Source of the DNA: Bacillus infantis NRRL B-14911
GTDB taxonomy: Bacteria; Bacillota; Bacilli; Bacillales; Cytobacillaceae
Assembly (NCBI RefSeq): GCF_000473245.1
Contig: NC_022524.1
Location: 3,558,501-3,622,500 of the forward strand
Length of the DNA: 64,000 nt
Direction: 5' to 3'
The notes beneath the pieces were generated by a model. The model had not been told where the DNA came from. It did not search any database and saw only the letters and a program-made list of their open reading frames with translations. Below are positions 26,557 to 34,162 of the stretch, in pieces. Numbering within the stretch: position 1 is the stretch's first letter; the number at the start of each line of letters is the position of its first letter. The translations under genes were made by a program, and so were the position numbers.

Positions 26557-27954
26557 TTATTTCCGATACTTTTTAAGCCTTTCCTCTAAGGCCCGCCTTT
26601 TTGCCTCATATTCTGAGTCATTGGCGGCAGCTGCTTTTTGCGGCTGCTCTTCCTGCTGCTCATCAAACCAGTCAGGCAATGCTTCTTTTCTGATCGGCTT
26701 TTTCGCTGAAGCAGGCTTCGCCTTTTTGCCTTCTGCCCACTCCAGATACTGGCGGTGTTCATTCTTGGCCAGCATCATAGCTTCTTTAACCGTTTTAATC
26801 TGTTTTCTTGCCCAATGCCCGGCAATCTTCTCTACATATGCTTTCGTCAGCTTCATATCTGTTTTTAGCATAACATACTGAATGAGAACATTAGCAACGC
26901 CTGGATGCAGTTTCTGCTGAAACATAACGTCCTCAATGATTTGCAGATCACCTTTAGAGGGATCTGCCCCGCCGGAAATATCCTTTAACAGCTGGCGCGG
27001 GGAAGTGATCTCCATATATCTGATCAATTCTTCTTCCTGTGTTTTCGGCTCAGCGGCTTGAACCTGATGGATGCCTGGCTGGATCCGGTCTATCAGGGAA
27101 GGCAGCTGGTCCTGATGCTCAAATTGATACCAGTCACGTGCCGATTTCCGCAGTTCTTCAATATTGATATCATTATCTTCCGTCATTGCACTGATCAGGA
27201 TGTTTTTCATCTGCAGGGCATCAATCCCATAAAGGAAGGACAGGTTGCTGATGGCTTCCCGGACCTTCGGGGTCAGCGCCGACTTGGGGAGAAGAGATTC
27301 ATTCAACCCCGCTGCCAGCAGCTCAAAATCAAAGGATGAACCTCCGATTTTTATCTCTTCAGGGCTTGTTCTCCCTATGAAGGTAAATCCCTCTTCAAGA
27401 GACAGATCCCTTCCTGTATCCTGGTCAGGGGAGAAAGCTGCAGGATGGCCTGACTCATATACATCCTGAAAGGCTTTAGTCACTTCATCATAACCCTGCA
27501 TCACGCCGGAATCATGGTCACAGAAAAAGCGCTTGAGCCTCAGAAACTGATTTTTGCCGATTTTGCGGTATAGATAAATGTTAAGCATCCCATCCAGGAA
27601 AAACTGCTCCGGACTCAGCGGCGGCTGCAGTTCGTATATAAAAGAGCGGCTGCCCTCCTCATTTTTCACAAAAGCCTTCAAAAGACCAATTCCTTCAAGC
27701 TTCAGTCTTGCTTCATAAATTTCCTTTAAGTTCATCCCCATGAAATTCATCAAGCTGTGATGGCTGTTTGATTGAGACCAAAGCCTGTTTTCCTCCAGTT
27801 CAGCCCATAGCGTCATATATAGACTGAGACAGGCCGCCCCGATTAAGGGCTGATACAACAAAGTCAGAACTTTTCTGTCATAATCATGCAAAAGACCGCT
27901 CGCGGCCACTGCATAGCGGTCAATCGGAAGCATTTCTTGCCAATGCTGGGCCAT
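26557..27954 (-). CDS. dnaB: Replication initiation and membrane attachment protein DnaB
   Basis: Gram-positive primosome protein (unrelated to the E. coli helicase of that name) that helps load the helicase at oriC and attaches the origin to the membrane; 465 residues (B. subtilis 472). The N-terminal winged-helix region contains VLTLLYQPLIGAACLSLYMTLW near 27-48; DnaD-like C-terminal repeats lie near 290-420 (EELIRYMEITSPRQLL, EAMMLAKNEHRQYLEWAE). The frame is open to 28038, but ATG 27952-27954 (MAQHWQEMLPIDRY) has AAAGGTTGG upstream and matches the family N-terminus. Between nrdR and dnaI as in B. subtilis. Confidence 0.95.
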   Translation of the reverse strand: MAQHWQEMLPIDRYAVAASGLLHDYDRKVLTLLYQPLIGAACLSLYMTLWAELEENRLWSQSNSHHSLMNFMGMNLKEIYEARLKLEGIGLLKAFVKNEEGSRSFIYELQPPLSPEQFFLDGMLNIYLYRKIGKNQFLRLKRFFCDHDSGVMQGYDEVTKAFQDVYESGHPAAFSPDQDTGRDLSLEEGFTFIGRTSPEEIKIGGSSFDFELLAAGLNESLLPKSALTPKVREAISNLSFLYGIDALQMKNILISAMTEDNDINIEELRKSARDWYQFEHQDQLPSLIDRIQPGIHQVQAAEPKTQEEELIRYMEITSPRQLLKDISGGADPSKGDLQIIEDVMFQQKLHPGVANVLIQYVMLKTDMKLTKAYVEKIAGHWARKQIKTVKEAMMLAKNEHRQYLEWAEGKKAKPASAKKPIRKEALPDWFDEQQEEQPQKAAAANDSEYEAKRRALEERLKKYRK

Positions 27955-28061
27955 AGCTGCCAACCTTTCTACGATCTTCAGGAAACCAGCCAAAAAAGAG
28001 CCAAAGACAGTCTTTAGCTCGGCTCTGGCTGGAGGCACCTCAATGCATCACTTCCAAAAGA

Positions 28062-28520
28062 TCATTGTTCTTTTTTGATTAATTCTTTCAACTCATCGAT
28101 AAATACATTGATATCCTTGAATTGCCGGTAAACAGAGGCAAATCTGACATAAGCAACCTCATCGATTTTGGCCAGTCTGTCCATGACCATTTCACCGATA
28201 AATTCGCTTTTTATTTCAGAAACCCCCTGGCTGCGAAGCTCCTTCTCCACTTCAGATGTCACTTCTTCAAGCTCCTTAAGGGCTACAGGACGTTTTTCGC
28301 AGGCCTTGATCAGGCCCCTCAGCATCTTATCGCGGCTGAACTCCTCGCGTGTGCCTTCCTTCTTTACGACAATGAGCGGAATTTCCTCCACCTTCTCGAA
28401 TGTGGTGAAGCGATAGCCGCATTTCTCGCACTCCCGCCTTCTGCGAATGGAACGGCCGTCATCGACCGGACGGGAATCAAGGACGCGTGTATTGTTATTC
28501 TGGCATGAAGGGCATTTCAT
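28062..28520 (-). CDS. nrdR: Transcriptional repressor NrdR
   Basis: ATP/dATP-sensing repressor of ribonucleotide reductase genes; 152 residues. The zinc ribbon uses C3, C6, C31 and C34 (MKCPSC and ECEKCGYRF) and the ATP-cone domain covers about 49-139 ([20 protein letters not shown]). A GGAG site lies 8 bases before the ATG. It starts the nrdR-dnaB-dnaI run, linking dNTP control to replication initiation, as in B. subtilis (formerly ytcG). Target nrd genes are outside the window. Confidence 0.96.
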   Translation of the reverse strand: MKCPSCQNNNTRVLDSRPVDDGRSIRRRRECEKCGYRFTTFEKVEEIPLIVVKKEGTREEFSRDKMLRGLIKACEKRPVALKELEEVTSEVEKELRSQGVSEIKSEFIGEMVMDRLAKIDEVAYVRFASVYRQFKDINVFIDELKELIKKEQ

Positions 28521-28625
28521 ACAATCAGCTCCGTATCCTCATTCATGTACTTGCTGGCCGTTTCTCTGCACGAAGGCCATTCTGTTTCTATCATATAAAA
28601 AACACATCAGCTGTACAAGCTTCCG

Positions 28626-29027
28626 CTATTCAGCATTCCTGCCGGAACCAAGATATGTAAGTTCTTTATCCAGTCTGCTGTAGAAACCTGTGATTTCCTT
28701 TTTCAGGGAAGGTAATGCTCCCGCAGGAGAAAATTGCTCAGTCGATATATTTACATCAATGGCAGACTCCATTCCTCTTACAGACACAATGGTGATAATG
28801 GCAAAGTACTTTTTGCCGCGGGTAATTTCCGCAGCCATTTCTCCATGCTCTTTGGCAGAGCTGATCATTTTCACACTGGGGTCCTTCCGCAGAACGTTTT
28901 CCGCGGTTTCAAAAGCCTTATTAAAGCTGGCCTTATAGTATCTTGTGCGCAGATTCTCATCCCGATGGCTTTCGCTTGTTTCACACTGTTTTTGAAAGCG
29001 GCCGAAAACTGTCCGAAAAATTGACAT
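28626..29027 (-). CDS. Conserved hypothetical cytosolic protein
   Basis: Protein of 133 residues with no signal peptide or membrane segment. A basic N-terminus (FGRFQKQCETSESHRDENLRT cut into charged turns) precedes a region of alternating strands, GKKYFAIITIVSVRGMESAIDVNI. I recall similar unnamed proteins encoded between nrdR and speD in several Bacillaceae but know no function; B. subtilis 168 does not, as far as I recall, have one here. The ATG has a CGGAGGATG site, and the reading frame shows normal codon use, so it is a real gene. Confidence 0.75.
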   Translation of the reverse strand: MSIFRTVFGRFQKQCETSESHRDENLRTRYYKASFNKAFETAENVLRKDPSVKMISSAKEHGEMAAEITRGKKYFAIITIVSVRGMESAIDVNISTEQFSPAGALPSLKKEITGFYSRLDKELTYLGSGRNAE

Positions 29028-29067
29028 TCATTCATCCTCCGAGTTATCACTTTTCTCTATTTTAACA

Positions 29068-29170
29068 CAAGAAAAGCGCCAGCGCCTTGTCAAAAACGGG
29101 ACGCTGCGTCCTGCGGCAGCGTCTTGTGATCTTGAGGGGCAGGAGCTGGGGCTGTACAGCTGCCATAGCT
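29068..29170. repeat. Degenerate member of the family A intergenic repeat
   Basis: AAAGCGCCAGCGCCTTGTC at the left and CTTGAGGGGCAGGAGCTGGGGC at the right recall the ends of the tandem repeats at 32855, while the interior GACGCTGCGTCCTGCGGCAGCGTC is a different hairpin. I consider it a diverged or composite copy. Confidence 0.4.
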
Positions 29171-29230
29171 GAAAAAAGTATCTAATCTTTATAGAAGATC
29201 ATGCTGCCTGCCCTTTCTTCCGGCCAATAT

Positions 29231-29258
29231 AAAAAGAGGTGTACGGATACACCCCTTT
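29231..29258 (-). terminator. Terminator after speD
   Basis: AGGTGTA (29237-29243) and TACACCC (29248-29254) form the stem; minus-strand transcript then has CTCTTTTTAT. Confidence 0.8.
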
Positions 29259-29286
29259 GATTTGTCAGTTTATCAGTTTGTCATTT

Positions 29287-29667
29287 TTATAGTGCGTTTG
29301 CTTGAGCTTGCTTAACTTGAACAGGACCCATGCCGCGAGGAATTTCGATATTCTCACGCGTTTGAGCGCCTAACTCTTCCGCAATATAGTCTGCAGCAAT
29401 GTTAGGATCAAGATCTCCGCATGTGTATACATCAATGCTTGCATAGCCATGCTCCGGGAAGCTGTGGATAGTTAAATGAGACTCGGAAATGATTACCACT
29501 CCGCTTACACCCTGCGGCGCAAACTTGTGGAATGCGACTTCGCGGATTTCTGCACCAGACTTTAATGCAGCCCCTACAAATGTCTGCTCAATAAATTCCA
29601 TATCATTCAACTTTTCAAAATCGCAGCCCCATAGCTCTGAAATAACATGACGGCCCATTGTTTCCAT
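29287..29667 (-). CDS. speD: S-adenosylmethionine decarboxylase proenzyme
   Basis: Pyruvoyl enzyme that decarboxylates SAM for spermidine synthesis; 126 residues from ATG 29665-29667, the length of the B. subtilis protein. The self-cleavage site is Glu62-Ser63 in [13 protein letters not shown]; Ser63 becomes the pyruvoyl group. Catalytic His and Cys occur in HSFPEHG and TCGDLDP. An in-frame TTG two codons earlier lies only 4 bases from the GGGGG site; ATG matches the family start [11 protein letters not shown] long leader with a structured segment precedes it, and the gene sits next to gapB as in B. subtilis. Confidence 0.96.
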   Translation of the reverse strand: METMGRHVISELWGCDFEKLNDMEFIEQTFVGAALKSGAEIREVAFHKFAPQGVSGVVIISESHLTIHSFPEHGYASIDVYTCGDLDPNIAADYIAEELGAQTRENIEIPRGMGPVQVKQAQANAL

Positions 29668-29737
29668 ATTCAAATTTCCCCCTTTTTAAAAATACAAACG
29701 AATTAATGAGCTTCTTCATTTTCACTGGCCAACAACT

Positions 29738-29815
29738 ACCACGGGGGAAAGTTAGTCCAGAGAGGTCCTAACCCTTTAAGTAGCCATCACTGCCAAAATT
29801 CAAGAAGTTCACGAG
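29738..29815 (-). ncRNA. Candidate structured 5' leader of speD
   Basis: Between the promoter and the ribosome site the minus strand reads GGCAGTGATGGCTACTTAAA, then GGGTTAG, CC, a loop, GG, CTAAC and CCCCCGTGGTAGTTG. GTTAG/CTAAC with inner CC/GG, and GCTAC with GTAGT, can stack into one long imperfect hairpin. It does not match the SAM-I core I know. It may be a protein or metabolite responsive leader, or only a stabilising hairpin. Confidence 0.4.
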
Positions 29816-29819
29816 GAAT

Positions 29820-29848
29820 AGTATACTTTGTTTATATTTTTTTTGCAA
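29820..29848 (-). promoter_or_regulatory. Sigma-A promoter of speD
   Basis: Minus strand TTGCAA (29843-29848) and TATACT (29820-29825) with a 17-base A-rich spacer. The transcription start would be about 29813, giving a leader of roughly 145 bases. Confidence 0.75.
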
Positions 29849-29960
29849 CAGGAGTTTTTGATTTTTTTAGATGGCTATTTTCCTCATCATTAGATGGTCA
29901 ACCATTGAAATAAATCAGGACAAAACTGGTTTACTTAAAGGACTATCCTCTAATAATGGA

Positions 29961-30094
29961 GTGTTGATTTCCGTTCCAGGCACTTCGCTTTCCGCGGGGC
30001 GGCGCTGAGCCTCCTCAGAGCAAGCTCTTGCGGGGTCTCAGCTTTGCCGCTGCAATCCCGCAGGAGTCTTCGTGCCTTCCACTGCAATCAACTG
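29961..30094 (-). repeat. Family B palindromic intergenic element, inverted copy
   Basis: Reads GTTGATTTCCGTTCCAGGCA at the left and CACTGCAATCAACTG at the right, the reverse of the elements at 11733 and 11912, with some divergence inside (CCTCAGAGCAAGCTCTTGCG). It fills most of the gap between the speD promoter and the gapB terminator; the rest of 29871-30120 is AT-rich sequence in which I see nothing else. Confidence 0.82.
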
Positions 30095-30127
30095 GTTTTA
30101 GAAATTTTAAAAGGCAAAATCATAATA

Positions 30128-30186
30128 CAAAAAAATAAAAAATAAAAAATAAAAACAGGGTACGGAAGAATTCTTCCGTACCCCTT
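30128..30186 (-). terminator. Terminator after gapB
   Basis: Perfect 26-base palindrome GGGTACGGAAGAA/TTCTTCCGTACCC (30158-30183), followed on the minus strand by a long T-rich run made of repeated ATTTTTT units. The stem core is the same as in the rnhC terminator at 11441. Confidence 0.9.
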
Positions 30187-30243
30187 ATGTCTAAATTCAG
30201 CGTGCTTTAATAAACAAGCATTGGCTTACAATTTTCCGGTGTG

Positions 30244-31275
30244 TCAGCCTGCTTTTACTTCTGTGAGTTTAGCCATTTTTCCTGCGACAAAGTTGACGAG
30301 GTCGACGACTCGGCAGGAGTAGCCCCATTCGTTGTCATACCAGGCGAGCACTTTTACTTTGTTGGGGCCGATGACCATGGTTGAGAGGCCGTCTATGATG
30401 GCAGAGTGTTCATTGGTATTAAAGTCGACAGATACGAGCGGCTCTTCTGTAATATCCAGGACGCCCCTCATGCTTCCTCTGGCTGCAGCTTCAAAGGCAT
30501 CGTTGATTTCCTCGGCAGTCACTTCTTTATTCAGGTCCACCACAAGGTCAACCAGCGATACATTTGGCGTCGGGACACGGAGGGCCATTCCGTGAAGCTT
30601 GCCCTTCAGCTGGGGCAGCACTAGGGAAAGGGCTTTGGCGGCGCCTGTCGATGTCGGAATGATCGATTGTCCGCATGCCCGTGCACGGCGCAGGTCCTTA
30701 TGCGGATTGTCGATATTTTTCTGATCGTTTGTGTAAGCATGGACAGTCGTCATCAGTCCATTTTCGATCCCGAATTTTTCATCAAGCACCTTTGCGACGG
30801 GCGCAAGGCAATTTGTTGTGCATGATGCGTTAGAAATGATGTCATGCTCATAAATATTTAATGCGCTTTCATTTACTCCCATCACAATGGTGACATCCTC
30901 ATTTTTACCCGGAGCAGTCAGTATAACCTTTTTAGCTCCTGCCTCTAAATGGAGCGCTGCTTTTTCGCGGGAATTGAATTTGCCTGTTGCTTCTATAACA
31001 ATATCAATCTCCAGGTCCCTCCATGGGAGTTCAAGGGGATCTCTGCTTGCCAGCAGCCTGATGCGCTTCCCATTTACGACAATTGCATTATTTTCAGGAA
31101 TCACTTCGCCTTCAAACATCCCGTGATTCGTATCATATTTAATTAAATGAGCCAGAGTTTCAGCAGGATAGCTGGCGTTGATTGCTGCAATTTCAAGGTT
31201 TTCCTCCATAATTGCCTTTCTGAACACCATTCTTCCGATCCTTCCAAAACCATTAATCGCTATTCTCGCCATCAT
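30244..31275 (-). CDS. gapB: Glyceraldehyde-3-phosphate dehydrogenase, gluconeogenic type (GapB)
   Basis: NADP-preferring GAPDH used in gluconeogenesis; 343 residues. The Rossmann start RIAINGFGRIGRMVFRKA is near 4-21; the strand end INASYPAET lacks the aspartate that selects NAD in GapA, consistent with NADP use. The catalytic cysteine is C152 in SNASCTTNCLAP and the histidine lies near 179 in TTVHAYTNDQ. Two adjacent ATGs are possible; the first is 7 bases from GAAGGGG. Two CcpN-type boxes lie upstream, so repression by CcpN during glycolytic growth is likely, as in B. subtilis. Confidence 0.95.
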   Translation of the reverse strand: MMARIAINGFGRIGRMVFRKAIMEENLEIAAINASYPAETLAHLIKYDTNHGMFEGEVIPENNAIVVNGKRIRLLASRDPLELPWRDLEIDIVIEATGKFNSREKAALHLEAGAKKVILTAPGKNEDVTIVMGVNESALNIYEHDIISNASCTTNCLAPVAKVLDEKFGIENGLMTTVHAYTNDQKNIDNPHKDLRRARACGQSIIPTSTGAAKALSLVLPQLKGKLHGMALRVPTPNVSLVDLVVDLNKEVTAEEINDAFEAAARGSMRGVLDITEEPLVSVDFNTNEHSAIIDGLSTMVIGPNKVKVLAWYDNEWGYSCRVVDLVNFVAGKMAKLTEVKAG

Positions 31276-31295
31276 TATACGGCCCCTTCCGAATA

Positions 31296-31306
31296 AGTGT
31301 TATACT
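31296..31306 (+). promoter_or_regulatory. CcpN box 2 (gapB)
   Basis: AGTGTTATACT matches the CcpN consensus TRTGHYATAYW at 10 of 11 positions. It lies 21-31 bases upstream of the gapB ATG, in the expected transcribed region. Confidence 0.6.
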
Positions 31307-31328
31307 TATGTTGTTTACCTTTGCTATT

Positions 31329-31339
31329 AGTATAACATA
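31329..31339 (-). promoter_or_regulatory. CcpN box 1 overlapping the gapB -10 element
   Basis: The minus strand reads TATGTTATACT, a full match to the CcpN consensus TRTGHYATAYW. Its TATACT end (31329-31334) is the likely gapB -10 box. Two boxes, one over the promoter and one downstream, mirror the B. subtilis gapB arrangement as I recall it. Confidence 0.7.
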
Positions 31340-31492
31340 TATAAAACCTTTTGTGCTCCTGATTGTGCACATTTTCAAAAAGTCTAATTATTCAGAATAA
31401 CATTTTTAGACTTCAGTTCAATATAGTCAGCTTTAAGCCTTTTATGAACGGAAATAACAAAGCACATACTATAAATGTTTTGTTTTTTAAAC

Positions 31493-31522
31493 ATAAAAAA
31501 GAGGAAGGCATCAGCTCTTCCC
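31493..31522 (-). terminator. Terminator overlapping the coaE 3' end
   Basis: GGAAG and CTTCC around a 9-base loop on the minus strand, followed by TCTTTTTTATG; the hairpin overlaps the last codons of coaE. Confidence 0.55.
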
Positions 31523-32125
31523 CTTTTCCTCCGGCAGCCATAGATCAAGCAGCCCGGATAACTGCTCCTTCGTCTCCTCAATGGTGCCATTATTATTAAT
31601 AACCGCATCTGCCAGCCTGACTTTTTCAGTAAGAGGCATTTGAGAATTGATGCGGGCCTCCGCTTCTTTTTCACTTAATGAATTACGGTTCATCAGGCGC
31701 CTCAGCTGAGTTTCCCCATCTGTATAAACAAGCAATGTCTTATCTGCCAAATGTTCCAGCTTGCTTTCGAACAGCAGCGGTATATCCAGCACTACTAGCT
31801 GCTCCCCTTTTTGGATGGCCTGCTCTTTTTTTTCCAGCATTCTCTTGCGGACTGCAGGATGGACAATCGCATTAAGAGCCAGCCGTTCCTCTTCATTATG
31901 AAAAATGATGGCCCCGAGCTTTGCCCGGTCAATTTCTCCATCAGGCTGCAGAATCCCGGTTCCAAAGCGGCTGACAATACCGTTATATGCTTCTTCTCCC
32001 TTTTCCACTGCAAGCCGTGCTTCCAAATCTGCATCAATGACCGTAACCCCTTTTTCCATCAGCATGGAGGATACGGTGCTTTTCCCGCTGGCGATGCCTC
32101 CAGTCAATCCTATTACTAACGGCAT
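31511..32125 (-). CDS. coaE: Dephospho-CoA kinase
   Basis: Last step of coenzyme A synthesis, phosphorylating the ribose 3'-OH of dephospho-CoA; 204 residues. The P-loop GGIASGKST is at 9-17, and the substrate segment [20 protein letters not shown] near 110-129 with [20 protein letters not shown] near 131-150 is typical. ATG start. It follows ytaF by 21 bases, probably in one transcript with ytaF, mutM and polA, although the repeat array lies between ytaF and mutM. Confidence 0.95.
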   Translation of the reverse strand: MPLVIGLTGGIASGKSTVSSMLMEKGVTVIDADLEARLAVEKGEEAYNGIVSRFGTGILQPDGEIDRAKLGAIIFHNEEERLALNAIVHPAVRKRMLEKKEQAIQKGEQLVVLDIPLLFESKLEHLADKTLLVYTDGETQLRRLMNRNSLSEKEAEARINSQMPLTEKVRLADAVINNNGTIEETKEQLSGLLDLWLPEEKGKS

Positions 32126-32146
32126 ATTCTGTCCTTTCCGGACTCG

Positions 32147-32782
32147 TTATATTTTCCAGATTCCGATGACAATCAGCAAAAGCCCAGGAATAAAAGAAAA
32201 GCGCTGCACCCAGCTGCTGTGGCTGAAAATGGTGCCGATTTTCATTCCGGCAAAAACAAATAGCGAGCTCATCGCAGCCACCGCAGCGGCCAGATAGCCG
32301 GGAGAATATCCCAGCATGGCGGCTCCTATCCCTGCTCCAAACGCATCCAAAGATAAAGCAAGGCCCAGCATAAATGCTTCAATCCCTGTAATCGTGCCTG
32401 ATTTATCAAAATCGGCAGCCATGGGCTTTTGCAGGATGTTTATAACAAGGCCTAATGATTTAATTTCAAAATTGACAATCGTTTTCTCATGGGGAAGAAC
32501 ATCTTTTGATTTTTCCGGACGGAAAAACTGGTACAAGACCCAGGCTCCAAGGAGAATCAAAAGAATTCCGCCAAGACTCTCGGCAGCTTGAGGTGACAGA
32601 AAACTCTCGATCACATGGCCGATGGTCATTGCTGTTATAAGCGTTATAGCCGAACAGCAGGCAATAATTAAAATCGACTTTAAGGGTATGCTCATTTTCC
32701 TTAACCCATATGTCAAGCCAACACTGAAACTGTCAAGACTGACAGCAAATGCAAGCATAAGAAGTGAGAGTGTGTGTACCAT
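32147..32782 (-). CDS. ytaF: Sporulation membrane protein YtaF (MntP-like)
   Basis: Integral membrane protein of 211 residues with six hydrophobic segments in two related halves: LAFAVSLDSFSVGLTYGLR near 11-29 and MLGLALSLDAFGAGIGAA near 136-153 carry the paired Asp motif seen in MntP-type exporters. YtaF is annotated as a sporulation protein; transport activity is only an inference from the family. Same position between coaE and mutM as in B. subtilis. Confidence 0.88.
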   Translation of the reverse strand: MVHTLSLLMLAFAVSLDSFSVGLTYGLRKMSIPLKSILIIACCSAITLITAMTIGHVIESFLSPQAAESLGGILLILLGAWVLYQFFRPEKSKDVLPHEKTIVNFEIKSLGLVINILQKPMAADFDKSGTITGIEAFMLGLALSLDAFGAGIGAAMLGYSPGYLAAAVAAMSSLFVFAGMKIGTIFSHSSWVQRFSFIPGLLLIVIGIWKI

Positions 32783-32854
32783 GGATCATGCTCCTTCCTC
32801 CTGTAAATCGCTAGGATAGTATATGGAAGAAGCCAATCCAATGTTATTAGAAAA

Positions 32855-32979
32855 GCGGAAGCGGCTTGCCCAGAGCCGACAAGCATAGGACGCGCAAGAA
32901 TAAAAGGCGTTCTTCGCCTTTAATTCTTGCGCGGCTTATGACTCGAGGCTCTAGCCGCTGTAGCTAGACAAATCGAAAT
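32855..32979. repeat. Family A tandem hairpin repeat, unit 1
   Basis: Starts GCGGAAGCGGCTTGCCCAGA. Outer arms AGAGCC (32872-32877) and GGCTCT (32947-32952) pair; inner arms GCGCAAGAAT (32892-32901) and ATTCTTGCGC (32923-32932) pair, then AAAGGCG/CGCCTTT around the loop TTCTT. The strand of any transcript is unknown. Confidence 0.85.
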
Positions 32980-33103
32980 GCGGAGGGCGCTTGCTCAGCC
33001 CCGACAAGCATAAGACGCTTTGGAATTGAAGGCGTTCTTTGCCTTCGGTTCCAAAGTGGTGGCTTATGACTCGAGCACCTAGGAGCCGCAGCTGAATCGA
33101 AAT
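32980..33103. repeat. Family A tandem hairpin repeat, unit 2
   Basis: Starts GCGGAGGGCGCTTGCTCAGC. The inner arm differs from unit 1 yet still pairs: CTTTGGAA (33018-33025) with TTCCAAAG (33049-33056), plus GAAGGC/GCCTTC around TTCTT. The outer arms pair less well than in units 1 and 3. Confidence 0.85.
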
Positions 33104-33236
33104 GCGGAAGCGGCTTGCCCAGGGACGACAAGCATAAGGCGTCCAGGAATAAAAGGCGTTCTTTGCCTTTAATTCCTGGGTGACTTATGACTCGAGTCCC
33201 TAGCCGCTGCAGCTGGACAATCGAAATGCGGAGGGC
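33104..33236. repeat. Family A tandem hairpin repeat, unit 3 plus start of a fourth
   Basis: Starts GCGGAAGCGGCTTGCCCAGG. Outer arms AGGGAC (33121-33126) and GTCCCT (33196-33201); inner arms CCAGGAAT (33143-33150) and ATTCCTGG (33172-33179). At 33228 a further GCGGAGGGCG begins and stops just before the mutM stop codon, so the array is truncated there. Confidence 0.85.
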
Positions 33237-33246
33237 GAAAGTCCCT

Positions 33247-34074
33247 CTACTTCACCTGGCACACAGGGCAGAAGACTGTGCCCCGCCCGCCGACGATGAT
33301 TCTTTCGAGTGTGCTGCCGCATGTTTTGCATGCCTCTCCTTTTCGCCCGTAGACGAAAAGCTCGAGCTGGAACATGCCGATCTGGCCCTGTGAATTCACA
33401 TAAGACCTGATGGTGCTGCCCCCCTTCTCAACTGCTTCAGAAAGTGTGGCGACAATCTCCTTATGCAGCCTGCCGATTTCATCATCAGAAAGAGAACTGG
33501 CCAGCCTTTCAGGGTGGATGCCCGCTCTGAACAGCGCCTCATCCACGTAGATATTCCCAAGTCCGACGACTGCTTTCTGATCTAAAAGGGCAGTTTTGAC
33601 CGCTCGATTGGTGCCGGCCAGCCGCTGCTGCAGAAACTGGGGAGTAAATTCTTCCGAAAACGGCTCAGGCCCCAGCTGGGAAAGGGGCAGACTCGCAAAC
33701 TCCTCTCCCTTGGCAAACAGGTGCATTGTCCCGAACTTCCTTACATCCCTGTAGCGGAGTTCAGAACCGTCTGTGAAATGGAAGATAACATGGGTATGCT
33801 TATCCTTGTCCTCTTCTTTTGAATAGAGAGCATACTTGCCTTCCATGCGGAGATGGGAAACCAAAGCATAATCGTCTGTATAAATGATCAAGAACTTTCC
33901 GCGCCTTCCGACATCCAGGATAGTCTGTCCGGCAAGCGCATCGGCAAACTGCTCAGCTTCACCAGGCTGCTTGATCATCTTCGGCCAATGGATGGACACT
34001 TGCCCGATTTCTTTGCCGGTGACAAGCTCTTTCAATGTTTTCCTGACTGTTTCTACTTCAGGCAATTCAGGCAT
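33247..34074 (-). CDS. mutM: Formamidopyrimidine-DNA glycosylase (Fpg)
   Basis: Removes 8-oxoguanine and formamidopyrimidines, then cuts the abasic site; 275 residues. The catalytic N-terminus PELPEVETV (Pro2, Glu3) is intact, Lys near 57 lies in GRRGKFLII, and the C-terminal zinc finger is CKTCGSTLERIIVGGRGTVF with CPVC at the end. ATG start. It lies 87 bases after polA, which suggests a shared repair transcript; an imperfect 15-bp hairpin lies between the two. Confidence 0.97.
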   Translation of the reverse strand: MPELPEVETVRKTLKELVTGKEIGQVSIHWPKMIKQPGEAEQFADALAGQTILDVGRRGKFLIIYTDDYALVSHLRMEGKYALYSKEEDKDKHTHVIFHFTDGSELRYRDVRKFGTMHLFAKGEEFASLPLSQLGPEPFSEEFTPQFLQQRLAGTNRAVKTALLDQKAVVGLGNIYVDEALFRAGIHPERLASSLSDDEIGRLHKEIVATLSEAVEKGGSTIRSYVNSQGQIGMFQLELFVYGRKGEACKTCGSTLERIIVGGRGTVFCPVCQVK

Positions 34075-34115
34075 GATTCATTCTCCTTTCTTCTTTCTTC
34101 AGCCCGGGCTGTTGG

Positions 34116-34162
34116 GAAGGAAGAAAGCGCCCGGCTGTACCCAAGCGCTTGCTTCTTCCTTC
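34116..34162. repeat. Long imperfect hairpin between polA and mutM
   Basis: GAAGGAAGAAAGCGC (34116-34130) pairs with GCGCTTGCTTCTTCCTTC (34145-34162) with a 3-base bulge. It starts at the polA stop codon. There is no T run on either strand, so it is probably an mRNA stabiliser or processing site rather than a terminator. Confidence 0.6.

Noticed and set aside
29738-29815. SAM-I riboswitch at speD
   Set aside because: The characteristic core (AGAGAGGTGGAGGGACTGG-like) is absent.
32855-33236. CRISPR array or tandem-repeat protein
   Set aside because: Units are 124 bp with no alternating constant and variable spacers, no cas genes are near, and stops interrupt all frames.
33187-33393. 68-codon plus-strand frame over the end of mutM
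   Set aside because: It overlaps mutM on the opposite strand, starts inside a repeat and has no ribosome site.
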